Part shown: positions 14,898-21,699 of the stretch, piece by piece
Numbering within the stretch: position 1 is the first letter of the stretch
How the letters are laid out: every line of letters begins with the position of its first letter
Origin: Clostridia bacterium
GTDB taxonomy: Bacteria; Bacillota; Clostridia; Christensenellales; CAG-138
DNA: 37,878 nt
Direction of reading: 5' to 3'
Assembly (NCBI GenBank): GCA_017451295.1
Contig: JAFSPW010000054.1
Location: forward strand, 1 to 37,878
Translations under genes and position numbers: made by a program
Notes under the pieces: model-generated
The model's input: only the letters and a program-made list of their open reading frames with translations
The model's database searches: none
Told to the model about the DNA's origin: nothing

Positions 14898-15317
14898 ATG
14901 AATGTGTTATTTTTCCTTAAACCCAAGCAGGAGGTGTGCGTGCTGCACCGGGGGAATACCCTGCGGCAGGGCATCGAAAAACTCCGACAATATGGGTTTA
15001 CGGCGGTGCCCGTCATCGACGAGGAAGGGAAGTACTGCGGCACCATCACCGAGGGGGATTTGCTGCGGCAGGTCCTTGTTCACGAGGACAGGGGGGAGTG
15101 GGAACACATCCTCCTGCGGGATGTCATGGGTCGGGAGACCCGCCGCCCGGTGAACATCATGGCGGACATGGACGAACTGCTGCAGCTGGCTATGACGCAG
15201 AACTTTGTGTCCGTGGTGGACGACAGGGGCATGTTCATCGGCATCGTCACCCGGCAGGACATCATGCGCTACTTTGCCAAGGCCTACCGGGCCCTGGAAC
15301 AGCGGGCGGAGCAGTAA
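14898..15317 (+). CDS. tandem CBS-domain protein
   Basis: 139 residues made of one CBS pair: CBS1 about 10-70 (TLRQGIEKLRQYGFTAVPVIDEEGKYCGTITEGDLL) and CBS2 about 76-132 (VMGRETRRPVNIMADMDELLQLAMTQNFVSVVDDRGMFIGIVTRQDIMRYF). No enzyme or transporter domain is attached. Stand-alone CBS pairs of this size bind adenine nucleotides; some Firmicute examples (CbpB/DarB type) bind cyclic di-AMP and regulate a partner protein. Whether this one does is not visible. It has its own promoter with an operator dyad. Confidence 0.88.
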   Translation: MNVLFFLKPKQEVCVLHRGNTLRQGIEKLRQYGFTAVPVIDEEGKYCGTITEGDLLRQVLVHEDRGEWEHILLRDVMGRETRRPVNIMADMDELLQLAMTQNFVSVVDDRGMFIGIVTRQDIMRYFAKAYRALEQRAEQ

Positions 15318-15319
15318 CC

Positions 15320-15457
15320 ATGGCCATCCTTGGGGCGGAGCCACCCGCCTTTTTTCCCATCAACGAAACCTTGCGGCTGCGCCGGTTCGACGGCACAGCC
15401 GATTTTGCGCTTGTCCCCGGCAGAGGGGAAAACCGGCGGCAGGAAGCCAGAGTATAA
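15320..15457 (+). pseudogene. possible truncated GNAT acetyltransferase fragment
   Basis: A 45-residue open frame begins ATG two bases after the CBS stop. Its part FFPINETLRLRRFDGTADFA resembles the start of GNAT-family N-acetyltransferases (an 'INETLRLR.FDG...FAL' opening). The sequence then changes to a basic, low-information tail (PGRGENRRQEARV) and stops, without the acetyl-CoA-binding core. It may be a decayed gene left after a deletion, or a short real protein; no ribosome site of its own is obvious. Confidence 0.4.
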
Positions 15458-15467
15458 AGGAGAGAGT

Positions 15468-16124
15468 ATGTCCTGGGTGTTTATGGATTTGGAGATGAAG
15501 CCCGTGGGGCGGGACTTTGTTAAGCAGTGGTCCCTGTGCCGCCAGGAGGTCATAGAGTTCGGCGCCGTGAAGTTAGGGGAGGACTTGAAGGAGGTGGATA
15601 GCTTCCGCCGCCTGGTCAAGCCCGCCTTTGGCCCCATTCCGCCCCGGTATGAACAGCTCACCGGCATCGGCAACGGGGACGTGGAAAGCGCCCCGGGCTT
15701 TGCCGAGGTCCTGGCGGACTTTGCCGCCTGGTGCGCGGATGCCCACACCGTCTATGCCTGGAGCGGCAGCGACTTAGAGCAGCTTTGCGGCGAGGTAAAG
15801 CAAAAGGAGCTGGCCTTTGATATGGAGCCGCTTAAAAGCAAGTGGGCGGACTTTCAGAAGATTTTCACCCGGGCCGTGGGCCTTAGGCGGGAGCTGTCCT
15901 TGGAGCAGGCGGTGAACATCTGCAACATCACCTTCGAAGGCCATCAGCACGATGCCCTCTGGGATGCCCGCAACACGGCGGAGCTCTTTCGTATCTATCG
16001 GGACGAAGGGCGCTTCTCGTCGGTCCTCGGCCCCCTGCGGGAGCTGGTGAACCCCCAAAAGAAACCCACCTTCACCCTGGCCGATGCCCTGGGCGACGCC
16101 CTCAAGAACCTGCATCTGGAATGA
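15468..16124 (+). CDS. DEDDh-family 3'-5' exonuclease (KapD/DnaQ-like)
   Basis: 218 residues from the ATG at 15468, chosen for AAAGGAGAGAG just upstream; the open frame extends back through the GNAT-like fragment region in another frame. The catalytic signature is present: WVFMDLEM (Asp7, Glu9), an Asp in YAWSGSDLEQL (near 105), and HDALWDARNTAELF (His161, Asp166). This places it in the DEDDh RNase T/DnaQ superfamily; KapD, which inhibits the sporulation kinase pathway in Bacillus, belongs to the same group. It would trim single-stranded RNA or DNA 3' ends; the substrate is unknown. Two hairpin terminators follow. Confidence 0.85.
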   Translation: MSWVFMDLEMKPVGRDFVKQWSLCRQEVIEFGAVKLGEDLKEVDSFRRLVKPAFGPIPPRYEQLTGIGNGDVESAPGFAEVLADFAAWCADAHTVYAWSGSDLEQLCGEVKQKELAFDMEPLKSKWADFQKIFTRAVGLRRELSLEQAVNICNITFEGHQHDALWDARNTAELFRIYRDEGRFSSVLGPLRELVNPQKKPTFTLADALGDALKNLHLE

Positions 16125-16149
16125 AAGGGCCGCATGGCTCTTTTGTTTT
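16124..16149 (+). terminator. terminator of the exonuclease gene
   Basis: AAAGGGCC-GCAT-GGCTCTTT (one G-T pair) starts on the stop codon and is followed by TGTTTT. Confidence 0.75.
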
Positions 16150-16150
16150 G

Positions 16151-16185
16151 CCGCTTTTTCTCTTTGTACAAAGGAGAAAAAGCGG
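16151..16185. repeat. long palindrome, one arm repeated at 37501-37522
   Basis: CCGCTTTTTCTCTTTG and CAAAGGAGAAAAAGCGG pair with one bulged G around a TA centre. The left arm with TTTGTACAAA is found again, with one mismatch, after the SHMT-like gene at 37501-37522. Confidence 0.75.
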
Positions 16186-16220
16186 CGGAAAAAGAGAAAC
16201 TTATGTAAGGGGTTTATAGA

Positions 16221-16247
16221 GGAGCTGCTTTAGCGGCTCCCCCTTTT
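16221..16247 (+). terminator. second hairpin with T-run downstream of exonuclease
   Basis: GGAGCTGCTTTAGCGGCTCC forms a stem-loop (GGAGC-GC/GC-GCTCC) followed by CCCTTTTT. It backs up the terminator at 16124. Confidence 0.7.
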
Positions 16248-16277
16248 TGTTCAGGGGCGGTGGATATGTCCCTTATT

Positions 16278-16399
16278 TGTCATTTCGACCGAGGAAGGGA
16301 AGCGACCTCTCTCCCTGTCATTTCGACCGAGGAAGGGAAGCGACCTCTCCCCATGTCATTTCGACCGAGGAAGCGGAGCGACCGAGTGGAGAAATCTCT
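16278..16399 (+). repeat. tandem repeat, period 38 bp, three units
   Basis: Units begin at 16278, 16316 and 16354, each opening TGTCATTTCGACCGAGGAAG; the first two are nearly identical through AGCGACCTCTC, the third runs on as GCGACCGAGTGGAGAAATCT. It is the same family as the window-end copies (1-55 and 37732-37785). The following 16400-16512 holds another GC-rich repeat-like stretch (CCCTCGGCTGCGCTCGGGATGAC, split here as CCCTCGGCTGCG and CTCGGGATGAC) and no gene. Confidence 0.9.
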
Positions 16400-16513
16400 A
16401 AGACCGGCACCGCTCCCAGATCCCTCGGCTGCGCTCGGGATGACAAGGGGGTCCCTTGCCATGACCACCGAGGGTCGAAATCCACAGTTGACTTTTTTAC
16501 ACCCTGGGCCGCC

Positions 16514-16951
16514 TCACCGGGCGGCTTCTTCCTTCTTAGCCAAATCGTTCGTGTCGATGGAGTTTTTGAAGACCACGAAGGTGTCAAAGAGGTACTCGGT
16601 GACGAAGTTTAGGACCATGTTGATGGCGGTGACCAGGTACTCGTTCCAAAGCACGCTGTCCGTGAGATACTTTTCCAGCAGCGTGGACAGCGGCGTGAAC
16701 ACCGCGTAGTAGGCGGCCACCTTCAGCATGGCGATGGGCACATTGTTGGCGGAGCGGAAGGTGAAGCGCCGGTTCAGGGTGAAGTTCCAGATGACGGAGA
16801 GCACCAGGGCGACAAGATAGCTCACCCAATAGGGCAGATGCACAAGCTCGTTTAGGATGGTGAAGCTGAGAATCTGGATGGCACCGGCGGAGATGGAGAA
16901 GAGGGTAAACTTCACCGTCCGCAGGAGCTCTTTGTGCTTTTGGGTTGACAT
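16514..16951 (-). CDS. GtrA-like membrane protein
   Basis: 145 residues with four membrane helices, matching the GtrA family: helix 1 includes VKFTLFSISAGAIQILSFTILNEL, then the conserved SVIWNFTLNRRFTF loop, and VTEYLFDTFVVFKN near the end. GtrA-like proteins are thought to help move lipid-linked sugars (for example undecaprenyl-phosphate-glucose) across the membrane. The ribosome site AGGAGG precedes the ATG. It starts 18 bp after the lipid kinase stop and is the last gene of the phospholipid operon, suggesting a role in glycolipid or wall-polymer assembly (inference). Confidence 0.88.
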   Translation of the reverse strand: MSTQKHKELLRTVKFTLFSISAGAIQILSFTILNELVHLPYWVSYLVALVLSVIWNFTLNRRFTFRSANNVPIAMLKVAAYYAVFTPLSTLLEKYLTDSVLWNEYLVTAINMVLNFVTEYLFDTFVVFKNSIDTNDLAKKEEAAR

Positions 16952-16969
16952 ATTGTATACCTCCTATAC

Positions 16970-17911
16970 TTACGGCAGGGGAATGCCCTGGTTGTTGTCC
17001 TGGGGAACGAAGACGCGCAGCGAGCGCTGCAGATTCTCGATAACGGCCCTGGGGCCACAGCGGTGGTACTCCCCGTCCAGCGTCCAGTCGAGGCCGTTCT
17101 GGGACTCGATGATAATCTCCCGGGCGTGGAGGAAGGTGATTTGGGGGGAGATGAAATCCCCGGTCAGCGCCGAGTATACCACATCCCCGAGCTCCGGCAG
17201 GGTGGTGATGTTCTCGATGAGCACCACCTCGAACAGGCCGTCGTCCGTGTCCACGGTGCCCTCCGGCAGGCTGATGACCCCGGACACGGTGATGTTGTTG
17301 GTGATGGCACCGAAGATATAGTCCCCCTCATAGACCTGGCCGTCGGCGGTGATCTTCAGATGCTCCGCCCGAATGCGGGGCAGCTCCCGCATGGCATCCA
17401 GGAAGTAGGCGGGGCGGCCCAGGGCGTTTTTGATGTCCTGGGGGGTGGCATAGGCCGTGGCGATGAAGGCGCCGAAGGCCGCCACATACACAAAGCCCGT
17501 GTCGTTGAGCCGGCCGCTGTCCACCGCCTTCACCCGGCCCGTCACCGCATCCTGGGCGGCCTGGACCAAGTCCGAGGACAGGTGATGCAAGGCCCCAAAG
17601 TCATTGGAGGTGCCGGCGGGGATGTAGCCCACGGGCATGTCCTTGCCGCAGCGGCGCAGACCCGCCGCCACCTGGCACAAGGTTCCGTCGCCCCCCAGGC
17701 ACACCACCCGGTCATAGTCGGCGCCGCACAGGGCGGCGTATCGCTCCGCATCCCCGGCGCTCTGGGTCAGGTACGTGGTGACCAGATACCCTTGGTCCAT
17801 GAAGCTCTGCAGAATCTCCGGCAGCACCTTCTTGTACTGCTTGCGGCCCGCCACCGGGTTCAGGATGAACAGCAGCTTTTTGCTGTCCCGGTTCAAAATG
17901 TTCTTGCTCAT
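16970..17911 (-). CDS. diacylglycerol/lipid kinase family protein
   Basis: 313 residues from the ATG at 17911, one base after the cdsA stop (TGATATG), with GGGAG about 8 nt upstream inside cdsA; the frame is open further back only as a shadow of cdsA. DAGK catalytic domain: FILNPVAG (15-22), VCLGGDGTLCQVAAGL (70-84), PAGTSNDFG (98-106). The C-terminal half contains GDYIFGAITNN and the DDGLFEV motif of the DgkB/YegS family. It phosphorylates diacylglycerol or a related lipid at the membrane, feeding phosphatidic acid to the CdsA encoded just upstream. The fit with the operon is strong. Confidence 0.92.
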   Translation of the reverse strand: MSKNILNRDSKKLLFILNPVAGRKQYKKVLPEILQSFMDQGYLVTTYLTQSAGDAERYAALCGADYDRVVCLGGDGTLCQVAAGLRRCGKDMPVGYIPAGTSNDFGALHHLSSDLVQAAQDAVTGRVKAVDSGRLNDTGFVYVAAFGAFIATAYATPQDIKNALGRPAYFLDAMRELPRIRAEHLKITADGQVYEGDYIFGAITNNITVSGVISLPEGTVDTDDGLFEVVLIENITTLPELGDVVYSALTGDFISPQITFLHAREIIIESQNGLDWTLDGEYHRCGPRAVIENLQRSLRVFVPQDNNQGIPLP

Positions 17912-17912
17912 A

Positions 17913-18710
17913 TCATATCGCTCCCAATCCGTGCAGCAGCAGGTACGCCAGAGGAATGGCATAGACCATGCTGTCAAACTTGTCCATGATGCCGCCGTGC
18001 GGCCCGAGCAGATGGGAGAAGTCCTTGACGCCCAGCGCCCGCTTGACAAGCGAGGCGGCCAAATCCCCCACCTGGCCCCAGGCAGAGAGCAGCAGGCACA
18101 CGAACATCCATGTCAACACCGACAGCTCACAAGCTCTGCCAAAGAACGCCCAGCAGATAAGCCCTACCGGGATGGCGGCAGCAAGACCTGCGCCCACCCC
18201 TTCCCAGGTTTTGTGGGGGCTGACGGGGGTGTTCAGGGGGTGCTTGCCAAAGTAGGTCCCCGCCACCAGGGCGGCGGAGTCGCAGACCCAGGCCGTCAGC
18301 ACCCCGGCGGCAAAGGGCCACAGCCAATGCTCCAGCTGGCTGATAAACAGTATCGCCCCGAAGAAGCACCCGGGGTAGACCAGCAGGGCAAGCCCCCGCA
18401 GGGCCTCCCGCCCATGGCCCGGCCGGTAGGTGAAGGCCGCCACTGCCAGCATGATTTGCGCCGTCCCCATGGTGAGGGCTAGCAGAGCAAGGGCGCTTCC
18501 GTGCAGGCCGATGATAGCGCTCAAAAGCACATACCCTTCCGCCAGCCCCAGATATACCGGCCCGTCCCCGGGGCACAGCAGGGCCCAGACCTCGTACACG
18601 GCGGCCAGGGCGCACAGCAGCAAAAACAGCAGCCGGGGCACCGGCCCCAACAGACAGCACAGGCTCATCAGCCCCACAATCAAAATGGCCGGCAGAATCC
18701 GTCCCTTCAT
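17913..18710 (-). CDS. cdsA: phosphatidate cytidylyltransferase
   Basis: 265 residues, polytopic. The start at 18710 overlaps the HAD stop as ATGA and has AAGGAG 8 nt upstream; the longer open frame to 18737 lacks a ribosome site. The CdsA signature is near the C-terminus: SLVKRALGVKDFSHLLGPHG followed by GIMDKFDS (about 220-247), with Lys in place of the usual Arg in the 'DR.D' end. It converts phosphatidic acid and CTP to CDP-diacylglycerol, the substrate for PgsA encoded in the same operon. Confidence 0.93.
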   Translation of the reverse strand: MKGRILPAILIVGLMSLCCLLGPVPRLLFLLLCALAAVYEVWALLCPGDGPVYLGLAEGYVLLSAIIGLHGSALALLALTMGTAQIMLAVAAFTYRPGHGREALRGLALLVYPGCFFGAILFISQLEHWLWPFAAGVLTAWVCDSAALVAGTYFGKHPLNTPVSPHKTWEGVGAGLAAAIPVGLICWAFFGRACELSVLTWMFVCLLLSAWGQVGDLAASLVKRALGVKDFSHLLGPHGGIMDKFDSMVYAIPLAYLLLHGLGAI

Positions 18711-19543
18711 CTTCCTTGCTCCTTTTCTCCCAGGCATAGCCTAAGGGCCGCCCGGGCTATGTTGGGGGCCGTCTCGTCCGCCACCGCCAAGATGGCAGGG
18801 GTGGAGTCCGCCGCCCCTATGAACCGGCCCGCCTGCGTTTGCAGGGACAGGTCGTTGTCGTCGTTGCCAAAGGCCGCCACGGCCCCCCGGGAAAGCCCCA
18901 GGCTCTCCATCAAAAAGGCCAAAGCCGCTCCCTTGCTGACCCCCTTTTTCGTAATCTCCGCCGCCCCGGCCGCCCCCGTGGCGCTAAAGCGGGGATCCGC
19001 CTGTGCCAGGGCTCGCAAGGAAAGCTCCTTAGTCGGGTCCTCCGGCACGCAGACCACCTTCTCCGCCCCAAAGCCGGGCCGGGAAAGGGCCTGGGCCCAA
19101 CTGCTCACCTGCCGGCTGTGGAGGGGGTACATATAGTATCGCCAGGGGTAGCGCCGGGCATCGGTGCCATCGGTGCGGCGGCGGCGCAGGGGCTGGGCTT
19201 TGGATAGATACGTGCTGGTCCCCAGGCTTACGGCATAGGTGCAGCCGTATCCCGCCCCCAGGTCCATCAGCCCCTGCAAATCCTTTGCGGACAGCCGCCG
19301 CTCATAGAGGACCTTCCCCTCCGGCGTGCTGATGACGGCCCCGCAGCTGCAGATGAGATAGTCCACCAGCTTCGCTCTTTTCAGGGCAAGGGGCACCGTG
19401 CCCCGGTGCCGTCCCGTGGCGATGGCCACCCGTATGCCGTTTTGCCGCAGGGTATAGAGCGCGCGCTTTGCCTCCCGGGTCAGGGCGCCGTGCGTGAGCA
19501 GCGTGCCATCTAAGTCAAAGACCGCCAAAGAAAAGGGGCTCAT
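18707..19543 (-). CDS. HAD superfamily (Cof-type) phosphatase
   Basis: 278 residues, Cof-type (type IIB) HAD hydrolase. Motif I FDLDGTLLT (Asp10, Asp12), motif II-like VAIATGRHRGTV, motif III Lys in TKKGVSKG, motif IV GNDDNDLSL (226-234). It is coupled by ATGA overlap to pgsA upstream and to cdsA downstream. Cof-type enzymes usually dephosphorylate sugar phosphates or nucleotides. Because PgsA makes phosphatidylglycerol-phosphate, which needs a phosphatase, and none other is in the operon, this protein is a candidate for that step (inference, see findings). Confidence 0.88.
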   Translation of the reverse strand: MSPFSLAVFDLDGTLLTHGALTREAKRALYTLRQNGIRVAIATGRHRGTVPLALKRAKLVDYLICSCGAVISTPEGKVLYERRLSAKDLQGLMDLGAGYGCTYAVSLGTSTYLSKAQPLRRRRTDGTDARRYPWRYYMYPLHSRQVSSWAQALSRPGFGAEKVVCVPEDPTKELSLRALAQADPRFSATGAAGAAEITKKGVSKGAALAFLMESLGLSRGAVAAFGNDDNDLSLQTQAGRFIGAADSTPAILAVADETAPNIARAALRLCLGEKEQGR

Positions 19544-20106
19544 TGTCCCTGCTCCTGCCGGGCCAGTTGGTTTAGCTGTTTATACCGCCGGGCATAGAGC
19601 AGCAGCGCTAGACCCATCGACACGGCGCACAGAATCAGAATGCCGTTTACATAGGCTTCGTCCATGTTGGGAAAGGCGAACAGGGCCATCAGCGAGGCGG
19701 TGGTGATGACGGTGCAGGCCTTGCCGTACCACATGGCGCTGTGGACCCGGCCCGTCTTTTGGATGGAGTGGGCGCCGATGGCGGCCTGGGCCAGCTCCTT
19801 GGCGGCCATCAGCCCCAACAGATAGAATAGCTGCGGATGGGTGAAGGCCACGCACACGAGGGCGGCGGCCTGGGTCAGCTTGTCCGCCAGGGGGTCCAGC
19901 ATTTTCCCCAAATCCGTCACCATGTGAAAGCGGCGGGCAATCTGCCCGTCCACAATGTCGGAAAGGGCGGAGATGGCGAAGACCACCAGGGCGGCGGCCA
20001 CCTTCTTTTTGAAATACAGCGTGACGATGAGGGGGATTAGCACGAGGCGCACCATGCTGATGATGTTGGGAATCGACCAAATCTGCTTGCGGTCCGCGGA
20101 CAGCAT
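19540..20106 (-). CDS. pgsA: CDP-diacylglycerol-glycerol-3-phosphate 3-phosphatidyltransferase
   Basis: 188 residues, normal PgsA length, with about five membrane helices. The CDP-alcohol phosphotransferase signature is exact: DGQIAR (53-58), eight residues, Gly67, Asp71, Asp75. It makes phosphatidylglycerol-phosphate from CDP-diacylglycerol. It is the first gene of a five-gene minus-strand operon; AAAGGAGC precedes the ATG and a sigma-A promoter lies at 20139-20167. The substrate call (glycerol-3-phosphate, and not inositol or serine) rests on overall similarity and operon context. Confidence 0.9.
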   Translation of the reverse strand: MLSADRKQIWSIPNIISMVRLVLIPLIVTLYFKKKVAAALVVFAISALSDIVDGQIARRFHMVTDLGKMLDPLADKLTQAAALVCVAFTHPQLFYLLGLMAAKELAQAAIGAHSIQKTGRVHSAMWYGKACTVITTASLMALFAFPNMDEAYVNGILILCAVSMGLALLLYARRYKQLNQLARQEQGQ

Positions 20107-20138
20107 ACCTTGCTCCTTTACGGTTTACAGTTGCTAAC

Positions 20139-20167
20139 AGTATACTCCATCCCCCGGGTAAAAGCAA
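20139..20167 (-). promoter_or_regulatory. sigma-A promoter of the phospholipid operon
   Basis: On the minus strand: TTGCTT (20162-20167), 17 nt, TATACT (20139-20144). Confidence 0.78.
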
Positions 20168-20203
20168 CAAAAAACCCAGGGTTTGTACCCCGCAAGGCGG
20201 CCC

Positions 20204-20232
20204 TTGCACCTCTGTGGGGGGTATGCTATACT
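20204..20232 (+). promoter_or_regulatory. sigma-A promoter of the MBOAT cassette
   Basis: TTGCAC (20204-20209), 17 nt, TATACT (20227-20232), divergent from the pgsA promoter. GGGAGAGG precedes the ATG at 20280. Confidence 0.78.
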
Positions 20233-20279
20233 GTATATGTCGATTTTTGCCGACAGACTCTCAATAAAAGGGAGAGGCC

Positions 20280-21695
20280 ATGGTCTTTTCTTCCACAACC
20301 TTTTTGTTTCTGTTTTTGCCGCTGCTGCTGCTGGTTTACTTCTGCCGCAGGAGCATGACCTGGCGCAATGGCGTGCTGCTGGTATTTTCTCTGCTGTTCT
20401 ATGCCTGGGGGGAGCCGGTGTGGGTGCTGGGCATGGTGGCGGTGACCCTGATCAATTATTATTTGGCTTTGAAGATATACGGCAGCAGGAAAAGGCGGCT
20501 GCGGAAGCTTCTGCTGTGGGTCGGGGTGGGGGTGTCGGTGTCCCTGCTGGTATACTTTAAGTATTCTGCATTTTTAATCAACACCGTCTATGGCCTTATG
20601 GGCATAGAGAAGGCGGCGGCAGAGCGGCACCTGCCCATCGGCATTTCCTTCTACACCTTTCAGGTGCTCACCTATACGGTGGATGTGTATCGCAACAAGG
20701 CCAAGCCCCAGAAAAGCCCCTTTCTGGCCCTGTTGTATATCTCCTGCTTTCCCCAGCTTATCGCCGGGCCCATCGTTCAGTACACGGATGTGGCCCAGGC
20801 TCTGGGGCATCGAAGGACCACGCCCACGGCCTTCTATCGGGGCATGCAGCGGTTCGTTTTAGGCCTGGGGAAAAAGGTGCTGCTGGCGAACCTGTGCGGA
20901 AAGATGCTGGAGGCCACCGCTTTAGCAGGCGGGGATGCGTCCCTCTCCTTCCTGGGGGCCTGGTTTTGTGCCGCTCTGTACGCCATGCAGCTGTACTTTG
21001 ATTTTTCCGCCTATTCGGACATGGCCATCGGTCTTGGTCGGGTCCTGGGCTTCACCTATAAGGAGAACTTCAACTATCCCTATCTGTCCGCCTCCGTCAC
21101 CGAGTTCTGGCGTCGGTGGCACATCTCCCTGTCCTCCTTCTTCCGGGACTATGTCTATATCCCCCTGGGAGGCAACCGGCAGGGGACGGCGAGAACCGTT
21201 GTAAACCTGGCGGTGGTGTGGGGGCTCACGGGCCTGTGGCACGGGGCCAGCTGGAACTTCCTCCTCTGGGGCCTGTACTATTTTGCCCTGCTGGTGCTGG
21301 AACGGTTCGTTCTCAAGGAAGCCCTGAGCCGGGTGCCCAAGGCTCTCAGGCATGTATTCACCCTGCTGCTGGTGCTTATCGGCTGGGTCATCTTCTATTA
21401 TACGGACTTTACCGCCATGGGGGAGCACCTGGGGGCCCTGTTTGGCCTCGGCCGGGGGCTGGCGGACAAAAAGCTCCTTCTGGTGCTGAAGCAATACACG
21501 GTGCTGCCGCTCGTTATGGCCCTGTGCTGCCTGCCCATTCAGGGACGGCTGAAAGCCTTCTTTTCCTCCGGCTCCCAGACCCGGGCCCTGTGGGGAGAGA
21601 TTCTGGGCACCCTGGCCCTGACGCTCATCCTCCTGCTGTCGGTGCTGTTTCTCATGGGTCAAACCTACAACCCCTTCATCTATTTCCGATTCTAA
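20280..21695 (+). CDS. MBOAT family O-acyltransferase (AlgI/DltB-like)
   Basis: 471 residues, about eleven membrane helices. MBOAT landmarks: LPIGISFYTFQVLTY (118-132), the FWRRWHISLSSFFRDYVYIP stretch with His281, and GLWHGASWNF with the catalytic His321. The AlgI subgroup moves acetyl groups across the membrane for O-acetylation of exported polysaccharides. It is followed 4 bp later by a DHHW (AlgJ/AlgX-like) protein, the usual partner that puts the acyl group on the glycan. No polysaccharide synthesis genes are in the window, so the target glycan is unknown. It has its own promoter. Confidence 0.92.
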   Translation: MVFSSTTFLFLFLPLLLLVYFCRRSMTWRNGVLLVFSLLFYAWGEPVWVLGMVAVTLINYYLALKIYGSRKRRLRKLLLWVGVGVSVSLLVYFKYSAFLINTVYGLMGIEKAAAERHLPIGISFYTFQVLTYTVDVYRNKAKPQKSPFLALLYISCFPQLIAGPIVQYTDVAQALGHRRTTPTAFYRGMQRFVLGLGKKVLLANLCGKMLEATALAGGDASLSFLGAWFCAALYAMQLYFDFSAYSDMAIGLGRVLGFTYKENFNYPYLSASVTEFWRRWHISLSSFFRDYVYIPLGGNRQGTARTVVNLAVVWGLTGLWHGASWNFLLWGLYYFALLVLERFVLKEALSRVPKALRHVFTLLLVLIGWVIFYYTDFTAMGEHLGALFGLGRGLADKKLLLVLKQYTVLPLVMALCCLPIQGRLKAFFSSGSQTRALWGEILGTLALTLILLLSVLFLMGQTYNPFIYFRF

Positions 21696-21699
21696 AACC

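Noticed and set aside
16278..16399. CRISPR-like repeat array
   Set aside because: The three units are directly adjacent with no unique spacers, no cas genes are in the window, and related copies lie alone elsewhere.
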